This document shows positions 1 to 4,822 of a DNA stretch of 6,248 nucleotides, piece by piece (position 1 is the first letter of the stretch; each line of letters starts with the position of its first letter). The stretch comes from an uncultured Collinsella sp. (GTDB taxonomy: Bacteria; Actinomycetota; Coriobacteriia; Coriobacteriales; Coriobacteriaceae), in assembly GCA_959599635.1 (NCBI GenBank), contig CAUGJN010000112.1, forward strand, positions 1 through 6,248, written 5' to 3'. The position numbers were made by a program, and so were the translations under genes. A model generated the notes under the pieces. The model did not search any database. It worked only from the letters and a program-made list of their open reading frames with translations, and was not told the DNA's origin.

Positions 1-2
1 AA

Positions 3-143
3 CTGTTGGCGGTTCAGGCGCTGCTCGACATAGAGCGCGACGGCATCGATGATATCCGCGTGCCGCGCCCCGCCGTCGGGCGCATGCGTTGGGGCTTTGG
101 CTTTGACGGTCAGCGTGTGTCCGTGGTGTGTCAACGACTGTAG
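3..143 (+). CDS. C-terminal end of an unrecognised protein (5' end outside window)
   Basis: An open frame enters from the left edge and ends at TAG 141-143, giving the last 46 residues of a protein. The segment contains an acidic stretch (DIERDGIDDIRV), then a basic/aromatic part (RMRWGFGFDG) and ends in VVCQRL. I do not recognise the family and assign no function. First and third codon positions are GC-rich and second positions are not, as expected for a coding frame here. That test is not decisive, because the opposite strand read in the same codon register is also open and has the same composition. The + reading is preferred because it stops 20 bp before the convergent glycosyltransferase and just before a hairpin, whereas the - reading has no start with a ribosome site. 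The gene converges with its neighbour, so it is probably a separate transcription unit. Confidence 0.45.
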   Translation: MLAVQALLDIERDGIDDIRVPRPAVGRMRWGFGFDGQRVSVVCQRL

Positions 144-147
144 CGTC

Positions 148-159
148 GGGCGAAAGCCC
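148..159. terminator. Small GAAA-loop hairpin between convergent genes
   Basis: GGGC, loop GAAA, GCCC form a perfect 4-bp stem closed by a GNRA-type tetraloop, lying between two convergent stop codons (TAG at 141-143 on + and the stop at 164-166 on -). On the + strand it is followed by TTTA, so it may help end transcription of the left gene. The stem is short and the T-tract poor, so a real intrinsic terminator is uncertain. Confidence 0.35.
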
Positions 160-163
160 TTTA

Positions 164-1183
164 CTACTCGGCGTCCTTCAGGGGCGGCATGGGCTTCCAG
201 TTGGGATCCTTAACGATCTTGCGGGCGTCCTTCATGCCGCGGCGCAGCGCCGGAATGCCGGTCTTAAAGCATTTGTCGACTGCTGCCAGACGAATGAACT
301 CCTTGCAGAAGGTCGCGGCATTGCCCAGACGGAACAGCATGGGGTGGTAGTCACCGTAGATTTGCATATAGCGAGCGAGGAAGCCTCGGTTGCGCATGAT
401 GTAGTAGCGGTTGGTGTCGCTCGTGGAGTTGAGCTGTCGTTTGCCGGCGATATCCCAGTTGGAGACGGCGCGGGCGCGCTTGAGCACCACGTCGGCAACC
501 ACGGCGGCGGGGAAGTGCTGGCTGGCCACGTAGCCGTAGCAGGCATCGTCGCCGTAGATAAAGAAGCGTGCGTCGGGCAGGCCAATCTTGTTGACCACGC
601 GGCGCGAGAACATGCCGCCCTCAAAGCACAGTTGGTTCATGGTGCGGTAGCCCTCGGGTCCCAAGTCCCACTTGGCGACAGGGTTGGGAATGCCGAGCGA
701 AAGGATGAGTTGGTATTGCCAAAAGAAGGCGCCGCCGTCAAAGTCCAGGCGCGAACCCTGGATGACATCGTAGCGGTCGGTCCACTTGGCAAGACGCTCG
801 ATGCCTTCGGGGATGACGAGCACGTCGTCGTCCATCACCCAGAACCACTGGGCCCCCAGATCGTAGGCGCATTTAGTGCCAGCGGAGAAGCCGCCCGCAC
901 CGCCGCCGTTTTCGAGCTGCGGGGCGTAGATGACACGGTCGGTGCCGCCCTGCGCGTCGGGCTGCTCGGTGTCGATGCCCCACAGGCTGGCCAGGCGCTC
1001 GTTGAATGCGGTGCACATGGCCTCGGTCTCGCGCGAATTCTCGTTATCGACAATCACGATGCGCCAGGGCGTTGCCGTGAGCTCGGTCATGGAGTCGAAC
1101 AGGTTGGCCAGGAGTTCCTGGCGCTTGTACGTAACGACAACGATGGCGAGCTTATCGATGGGAGCGGGAAGGGTTGAAGGCAT
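164..1183 (-). CDS. Family 2 glycosyltransferase, galactofuranosyl/rhamnosyl-transferase type
   Basis: A 339-residue protein expected to transfer a sugar from a nucleotide donor onto a glycolipid or growing surface glycan at the cytoplasmic membrane face. Visible in order: the first GT-A strand LAIVVVTYKR (12-21), VDNENS (45-50), the glycine-rich ENGGGAGGF (91-99), the metal-binding WVMDDDV (DDD 118-120), FIYGDD (208-213, likely catalytic base region) and MRNRGF (263-268). Glycine-rich ENxGGxGGF plus DDD and a late RN motif is the pattern of the GlfT/rhamnosyltransferase branch (COG1216 type). No membrane segment is evident. The frame stays open upstream to an ATG at 1318, but the extra 45 residues do not look like the family. 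The ATG at 1183, just before the first beta strand, has AAAGGA 11 bases upstream (1195-1200) and is preferred. It is transcribed away from the acyltransferase side and probably has its own promoter. The sugar (Galf, rhamnose or other) is not determinable. Confidence 0.88.
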   Translation of the reverse strand: MPSTLPAPIDKLAIVVVTYKRQELLANLFDSMTELTATPWRIVIVDNENSRETEAMCTAFNERLASLWGIDTEQPDAQGGTDRVIYAPQLENGGGAGGFSAGTKCAYDLGAQWFWVMDDDVLVIPEGIERLAKWTDRYDVIQGSRLDFDGGAFFWQYQLILSLGIPNPVAKWDLGPEGYRTMNQLCFEGGMFSRRVVNKIGLPDARFFIYGDDACYGYVASQHFPAAVVADVVLKRARAVSNWDIAGKRQLNSTSDTNRYYIMRNRGFLARYMQIYGDYHPMLFRLGNAATFCKEFIRLAAVDKCFKTGIPALRRGMKDARKIVKDPNWKPMPPLKDAE

Positions 1184-1258
1184 GGGGCAATATATCCTTT
1201 CACGCGCGGCGGGCGAGCGCTGCGCGGAAGCTATCGAATACGTCCTTGGGACTGTTCT

Positions 1259-1289
1259 ATTGTAAAGGCTCACCGCACCTTGTCGGCAA
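1259..1289 (-). promoter_or_regulatory. Candidate promoter for the - strand glycosyltransferase
   Basis: Read on the - strand, TACAAT (1259-1264) is a good -10 box. Upstream are TTGCCG (1284-1289, 19-bp spacer) and the overlapping CCGACA (1281-1286, 16-bp spacer) as alternative -35 boxes. Transcription would start near 1252 and give a leader of about 70 bases before the ATG at 1183. It suggests the glycosyltransferase can be transcribed independently of the acyltransferase gene upstream on the same strand. Confidence 0.4.
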
Positions 1290-1294
1290 GCTTT

Positions 1295-1315
1295 GAATAA
1301 AACGCAGGAACCTGC
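1295..1315 (-). terminator. Weak terminator-like hairpin after the acyltransferase gene
   Basis: The self-complementary GCAGG/CCTGC (1304-1315), read on the - strand, is followed by GTTTTATTC. The stem is only 4-5 bp with a tiny loop, so at best it is a weak or partial terminator between the acyltransferase stop and the next promoter. The rest of the 185-bp gap (1184-1368) shows nothing beyond the promoter candidate. Confidence 0.22.
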
Positions 1316-1368
1316 CACGGGTGTAGCGGCTTTGGCGTCTGACGGCAGCGTGTCTATTGCCGCTTGAG

Positions 1369-2484
1369 CTAGCGAGCGATAAGGCTTCTAGCTGCATCGA
1401 TGATGAGAAGCGCCAGAGCAAAGACGATGCTAATGACGGTACCCGTGATGATACATATAGCTGCCGGGCTGTTTTGGCTGACCAGTATGTTTGCGAGCAG
1501 GGTGTTGAAGACGGGACGCCACAGGCTACTGGTGAGCGACTGCATCACATAGAAACCGAGCGTGGCGGTCGATAAGGTGACGATGACACCTGCATTCCGC
1601 GGATTGCCTAAGGCCCTGCGTCGGGTAGCCGCAAAGAGCAGGGAGGCTGCAGCGAGGGCAAACGAGATCAACGAGGTCGATTTGTAGGAGAGGACTGCCA
1701 TCGCCGTGAGGTTGCCGGTGAAGGAGAGTGCTCCTTCCAGGATGGTGGCGAGCGCCAAAATCGCAGCGAGCGACCGCATGCCCAAGGCGCCCGCCCTGTC
1801 CGAATCCATGACATCGGTAACGTCGCGGAGCAGACCGCCGATCAAAAACGCGATTACGTACGTGGCAGCGCTCATGAGCTTCTGGAGCCAAGAAAACTCG
1901 CCGGCGCTTGTCGTACTCATGGCGGCTATATACCCGTTAACAACAAATGCGAGGATGCCAACGGCGATGACCGTCGTCGTGTAGCTCTTCTGGGAGAGTC
2001 GACTCTTAGCCAGTCCAAACCATGGCGCCATGAAGACCGTGGCGGCATAGACCCAGATAAACTCAAGGCCTAGCGTGTACCAGTAGTGCGTGTTGAGGGT
2101 AACATCGGGAATGGGGGAGACGACCGTGGACCACGCGAGCGCCACGAGGCAATAAAACGCAGCGGGCATAACGACCTTGCCCAGGCGCTGCGTCGTCCGT
2201 TGCATTTGCGACTTCCACGTTGCCCCACCGTCCCAAGCACGCGCGGCTGAGGCGATGAGAAAATAGCCCGAGATCATAAAGAAGACCTCGTTGGCCCAGC
2301 AGCCCAGCAGGTTAATAAAACCGAGCACGCCGGAATAGGGGAAGGCGGCAAGCGGCGCGTATTCCGGCAAGCCGACACAGGTCGCCTGGAAGGTCCACTG
2401 AAAGGTGTGGAACACCGCGATACCGGCGACCGCGATTAAGCGCAGCGCTTCGATGGGTATGTTGCGTGCGGCTTTGGGCTGCAT
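1369..2484 (-). CDS. Membrane acyltransferase, acyltransferase-3 (OafA/WecH-like) family
   Basis: A 371-residue, strongly hydrophobic multi-pass membrane protein, within the usual 330-400 range for this family, whose members move acetyl or other acyl groups onto surface sugars. The first membrane helix carries R15 and H26 with ten residues between (R-x10-H, the conserved family signature). The second region has NEVFFMISGYFL (65-76), matching the family's FF-x-(I/L)SG-(Y/F) motif. A basic loop RTTQRLGKVVMP follows, then several more hydrophobic helices to a short RSLIAR tail. An in-frame ATG lies 13 codons earlier (2521-2523), but a TATAAT box sits immediately upstream of it, so transcripts would start at or beyond that codon. 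The ATG at 2484 has AAAGGA four bases upstream. It lies beside glycosyltransferases and is divergent from the + strand run, so the likely substrate is the polysaccharide made there (inference). Exact acyl group and target sugar are unknown. Confidence 0.85.
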   Translation of the reverse strand: MQPKAARNIPIEALRLIAVAGIAVFHTFQWTFQATCVGLPEYAPLAAFPYSGVLGFINLLGCWANEVFFMISGYFLIASAARAWDGGATWKSQMQRTTQRLGKVVMPAAFYCLVALAWSTVVSPIPDVTLNTHYWYTLGLEFIWVYAATVFMAPWFGLAKSRLSQKSYTTTVIAVGILAFVVNGYIAAMSTTSAGEFSWLQKLMSAATYVIAFLIGGLLRDVTDVMDSDRAGALGMRSLAAILALATILEGALSFTGNLTAMAVLSYKSTSLISFALAAASLLFAATRRRALGNPRNAGVIVTLSTATLGFYVMQSLTSSLWRPVFNTLLANILVSQNSPAAICIITGTVISIVFALALLIIDAARSLIAR

Positions 2485-2488
2485 GACG

Positions 2489-2494
2489 TCCTTT
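2489..2494 (-). promoter_or_regulatory. Ribosome binding site deciding the acyltransferase start
   Basis: AAAGGA on the - strand, four bases before ATG 2482-2484. The alternative upstream ATG at 2521-2523 is preceded by AT-rich promoter-like sequence with no purine-rich site, so this element favours the shorter protein. Confidence 0.6.
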
Positions 2495-2525
2495 CGTATC
2501 GGTTTCTCCTCTGCGAGCTCCATAG

Positions 2526-2531
2526 ATTATA
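2526..2531 (-). promoter_or_regulatory. Candidate -10 box (TATAAT) for the acyltransferase gene
   Basis: A perfect TATAAT is present on the - strand. The sequence 16-19 bases upstream offers only weak -35 matches such as GTCAGC (2549-2554), so an activator may be needed or the site may be modest. Predicted transcription start is near 2519, giving a leader of about 34 bases to the ATG at 2484. Confidence 0.45.
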
Positions 2532-2558
2532 TAAACGCCTGCTGGCGAGCTGACCCTT

Positions 2559-2567
2559 TGATACCAT
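2559..2567 (+). promoter_or_regulatory. Candidate extended -10 promoter for the first + strand glycosyltransferase
   Basis: TGATACCAT fits an extended -10 layout (TG, one base, then TACCAT, four of six matches to TATAAT). The -35 region is poor. Transcription would begin near 2574, about 24 bases before the TTG start. It lies back-to-back with the - strand TATAAT, with about 27 bp between the two boxes, so both divergent units may be controlled from one short region. Confidence 0.3.
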
Positions 2568-2586
2568 GAAACGACAGGTATTTCCT

Positions 2587-2592
2587 AAGGAG
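2587..2592 (+). promoter_or_regulatory. Strong Shine-Dalgarno site for a TTG start
   Basis: AAGGAG lies five bases before TTG 2598-2600. The strength and spacing identify this TTG as the start. The next layout in the family repeats the same arrangement at 4812-4825. Confidence 0.75.
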
Positions 2593-2597
2593 CACAT

Positions 2598-3701
2598 TTG
2601 TCTACTAACGCCTCTGGCAGCCCTGTTCTGTCGCTGCTTATTCCCATTTACAATGTTCAGCGCTACCTGCGCGAGTGCCTCGATTCCGCCCTGGCGCAGA
2701 CGCTCAAGGATATTGAGATCATCTGCATTAACGACGGGTCGACCGACAATTCGCCGGCGATTATCCGCGAGTATATGGAGCGCGATGGGCGCGTCAAGAT
2801 GATCGACAAGGCCAACAGCGGCTACGGCGACTCGATGAACCGCGGTCTGGAGATGGCGCGTGGCAAGTACGTTGGCATCTTGGAGTCCGATGACTTTATG
2901 GCGCCCGACGCACTCGAAAAGCTTGTCTCGGCCGCCGATAGCAATAATGCCGACTTTGCGAAGGCGAACTTTGATTTCTACTGGTCTAAGCCCGAGGAAC
3001 GCCGTTCGCTGCACGAGATGTTTAGACCTCAGGATTGTGGCAAGCCAGTGCATCCGAGCGATACGACGCAGTTCTTTAAGCAAAAGCCATCGATTTGGTC
3101 GGCCGTGTACCGTCGCGATTTTCTTGAGCGCAACGGCATTACGTTCCTGCCGACTCCGGGGGCATCCTTTCAGGACACGTCATTCGCCTTTAAGGTGATC
3201 GCGTGCGCCGATAAGGCTGTTTACCTGCACGATGCCGTGCTGTCGTATCGCCAGGACAACGAGAATTCCTCGGTCAATTCTTCGGCTAAGGTCTTTTGCG
3301 TCAATACCGAGTATGCCGAGATTGAGCGTTGGATTCGAGAGGATTATGCCCGTGACCACGCAAGTGATGACGTCGCGCGCATGCTCAAGTTCAATCAGCT
3401 CATTAAGTACGATTCGTATATGTGGAACTACGTGCGCCTGGCGCCTAAGTTCTATAAGGAGTTCCTGGTGCAGATGGCCAAGGAATTTCAGGCGGCCTTG
3501 GACGCGGGGGAGTTTTCGCTTGACGACCTCAAGCCGTGGAAGCGCGCGAATCTCGCTGCCATCCTCAAAGATCCTGAGGGCTGGGTTGACGAGCATCCGA
3601 GTTTTGCGACGGATGGTGCCTTGGGGCGTGCTAAGTATTACGCCTCGGTTGGAGGCCCAAGCGTGGTCGCTGCCTTCCTCATCGAATCGCTGAGGGGGTA
3701 G
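2598..3701 (+). CDS. Family 2 glycosyltransferase (GT-A fold), paralog A
   Basis: A 367-residue cytoplasmic glycosyltransferase starting at TTG. Visible in order: PIYNVQRYL (16-24, nucleotide-binding first strand), NDGSTD (45-50), a long shared block KMIDKANSGYGDSMNRG (67-83), the metal-binding LESDD (95-99), KPSIWSAVYRRDF (163-175) and LPTPGASFQD (184-193, D193 a likely catalytic-base position). A YRQDNENSSVNS block then marks this capsule/EPS glycosyltransferase subgroup. The C-terminal half is diverged, and the protein ends in an amphipathic-looking segment with YY and GG (347-353) that the paralog at 4823 also retains. It is the first gene of a co-directional run; the next gene starts six bases after its stop and in the same frame. 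Family knowledge supports sugar transfer to a lipid-linked glycan; donor and acceptor are unknown. Confidence 0.9.
   Translation: MSTNASGSPVLSLLIPIYNVQRYLRECLDSALAQTLKDIEIICINDGSTDNSPAIIREYMERDGRVKMIDKANSGYGDSMNRGLEMARGKYVGILESDDFMAPDALEKLVSAADSNNADFAKANFDFYWSKPEERRSLHEMFRPQDCGKPVHPSDTTQFFKQKPSIWSAVYRRDFLERNGITFLPTPGASFQDTSFAFKVIACADKAVYLHDAVLSYRQDNENSSVNSSAKVFCVNTEYAEIERWIREDYARDHASDDVARMLKFNQLIKYDSYMWNYVRLAPKFYKEFLVQMAKEFQAALDAGEFSLDDLKPWKRANLAAILKDPEGWVDEHPSFATDGALGRAKYYASVGGPSVVAAFLIESLRG
2659..2900 (+). repeat. Copy 1 of a ~240-bp imperfect direct repeat (paralogous coding block)
   Basis: This block aligns without gaps to 4878-5119 at a constant offset of 2219 bases. By eye there are 30 mismatches over the 240 bases from 2661, about 88% identity. 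Exact runs include 32 bp (2659-2690) and 35 bp (2811-2845). It encodes the nucleotide-binding half of the glycosyltransferase domain. Confidence 0.85.
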
Positions 3702-3707
3702 GTCGGC

Positions 3708-4748
3708 ATGGGAAAGGCCTCGCGTCCTAAAGCTACCATTGTCGTCCCCGTTTACAACTCTGCGCGCTCCATTCAGCGATGCCTCGATTCGCTGCTGGCC
3801 CAGTCCGAGCGCTCGATTCAGGTTGTGTGTGTCAACGACGGTTCGACTGATGATTCGTTGAACGTGTTGCACCAGATCGCGCAGGCCGACGATCGCGTAC
3901 TGGTGATTGACCAGGAAAACGCGGGTGTCTCGTGTGCTCGAAATGCCGGTATCGATGCCGCCGAGGGCGAGACCGTCTTTTTTGTGGACGCCGACGATTA
4001 CATCGATGTCCAGACGGTCGAGCGCGTGCTGCATGCCATGGAGTCTGCAGATGCCGAGGCCGCCGTTTTTGGCGGCGTCTGTGAACCAGCCGATGCTGCC
4101 CCCAAACGCGTCCAGCAACTCATGAGCCCCAAAGCTGGTGCCTTCGGCGCCCGTGATCCCCAACTGCTGTTCCATTCGAATGCGCAGCCCTATGCCTGCC
4201 GTGCGGCTTTTTCGCGCGAGCTGCTCAATCGCGAAGGCATTCGCTTCGCCCCCGGTTTGGCTTTGGGCGAGGACGTCGTCTTCCAATTTGCGGCTTATGC
4301 GCTTGCCCGCAGGACCGTCGTCATGCCGGACAAGTTCTACCACTACGTGATGGAGAGCGAATCGGCGACGCACGAGTTCAACAGTGCCGAGGCCCGTGCC
4401 AAAAAGCTTGACGCCCACATGAGGATGCTCGAGGAGGTCTTGGAGGACTGGGCGGCCTACGGTCTTTTGGACCTGTGCCCCGGCGAGCTGATAACTTGGT
4501 TTTTAGACCTAATTGTGTTCGACCTGGCGCGCTTGGATGCCGATGACTTCCATCGCGTGGCGGCTCGCGTCAACATGGACCTCACGACGTTTTTGGGAAC
4601 GGAGTGGGCGGATATGCCTGCTAAGGGTGCCGTTTGTCGTGTTGCCCGCAAGCTCGTTGCGGCGACCGCGGGCGTTTCGATGGCAGACGCCACGCTGTTC
4701 TATCTTTCGACTCGCGGTCTCAAAGCCTGCCTGGAGCGCTTTCTCTAA
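3708..4748 (+). CDS. Family 2 glycosyltransferase (GT-A fold), distinct from its flanking paralogs
   Basis: A 346-residue protein with a classic GT2 domain: ATIVVPVYNS (9-18), VNDGSTDDS (42-50), ENAGVSCARNAG (70-81), the metal-binding VDADDY (93-98) and LGEDVVF (186-192; E188/D189 are the usual catalytic-base position). The remainder is a variable, mostly helical C-terminal region ending KACLERFL, with no clear membrane helix. The ENAGVSxARNAG form differs from the NSGYGDSMNRG of the flanking genes, so it is not a recent copy of them. The ATG start follows the previous TAG by six bases; the only ribosome-site candidates are weak G-rich bases (GAGGGGG or TAGG), so translation may depend partly on coupling with the upstream gene. 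It likely adds a different sugar of the same glycan (inference). Confidence 0.9.
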   Translation: MGKASRPKATIVVPVYNSARSIQRCLDSLLAQSERSIQVVCVNDGSTDDSLNVLHQIAQADDRVLVIDQENAGVSCARNAGIDAAEGETVFFVDADDYIDVQTVERVLHAMESADAEAAVFGGVCEPADAAPKRVQQLMSPKAGAFGARDPQLLFHSNAQPYACRAAFSRELLNREGIRFAPGLALGEDVVFQFAAYALARRTVVMPDKFYHYVMESESATHEFNSAEARAKKLDAHMRMLEEVLEDWAAYGLLDLCPGELITWFLDLIVFDLARLDADDFHRVAARVNMDLTTFLGTEWADMPAKGAVCRVARKLVAATAGVSMADATLFYLSTRGLKACLERFL

Positions 4749-4779
4749 TTCCAAGCGCTGCCGCCCGCCGCAACTCGGC

Positions 4780-4788
4780 TGCTAAAAT
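4780..4788 (+). promoter_or_regulatory. Candidate extended -10 promoter before the third + strand glycosyltransferase
   Basis: TGCTAAAAT is TG, one base, then TAAAAT (five of six matches to TATAAT), in a 74-bp gap that is otherwise GC-rich at its left side. There is no good -35, which extended -10 promoters can tolerate. Transcription would start near 4795. It could give the distal genes an internal start within the run. Confidence 0.35.
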
Positions 4789-4791
4789 AAC

Positions 4792-4814
4792 CCTGTTAGA
4801 CGCTATTCAACAGG
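4792..4814 (+). promoter_or_regulatory. Inverted repeat overlapping the Shine-Dalgarno site
   Basis: CCTGTT (4792-4797) can pair with AACAGG (4809-4814) around an 11-base loop. The right arm includes AGG of the ribosome site at 4812-4817, so the structure could partly hide it in read-through mRNA. The stem is only six base pairs, and a transcript starting near 4795 would lack most of the left arm. Confidence 0.3.
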
Positions 4815-4817
4815 AGG
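4812..4817 (+). promoter_or_regulatory. Perfect Shine-Dalgarno site fixing a TTG start
   Basis: AGGAGG lies five bases before TTG 4823-4825. It rules against the in-frame ATG at 4634, which lies inside the previous gene and would add 63 residues unlike the family. Confidence 0.8.
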
Positions 4818-4822
4818 TTCTC

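Noticed and set aside
128..1177. A 349-codon + strand open frame opposite the galactofuranosyl-type transferase
   Set aside because: It lies in exact codon register antisense to the real gene. In this GC-rich codon use, TTA, CTA and TCA codons are rare, so in-register antisense frames stay open. The translation has no recognisable motif and starts at GTG without a good ribosome site.
1184..1318. Upstream extension of the - strand glycosyltransferase to an ATG at 1318
   Set aside because: The added 45 residues (rich in Arg, Cys and Ser) do not resemble the family N-terminus and would include the promoter candidate. The ATG at 1183 has a ribosome site and sits directly before the first beta strand.
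1343..1362. CGGCA/TGCCG inverted repeat just after the acyltransferase stop
   Set aside because: Five-base stem, ten-base loop and no T-tract on either side; not enough to call a terminator.
2436..3083. A - strand open frame of 215 codons opposite the first + strand glycosyltransferase
   Set aside because: It is another in-register antisense shadow. It also crosses the divergent promoter region and overlaps the acyltransferase start in a different frame.
3180..4418. A 412-codon - strand open frame spanning parts of two + strand glycosyltransferases
   Set aside because: Both genes share one frame (their starts differ by a multiple of three) and the antisense frame is in the same register, so it runs through the junction. 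The sense strand has full GT2 motifs; the antisense has none.
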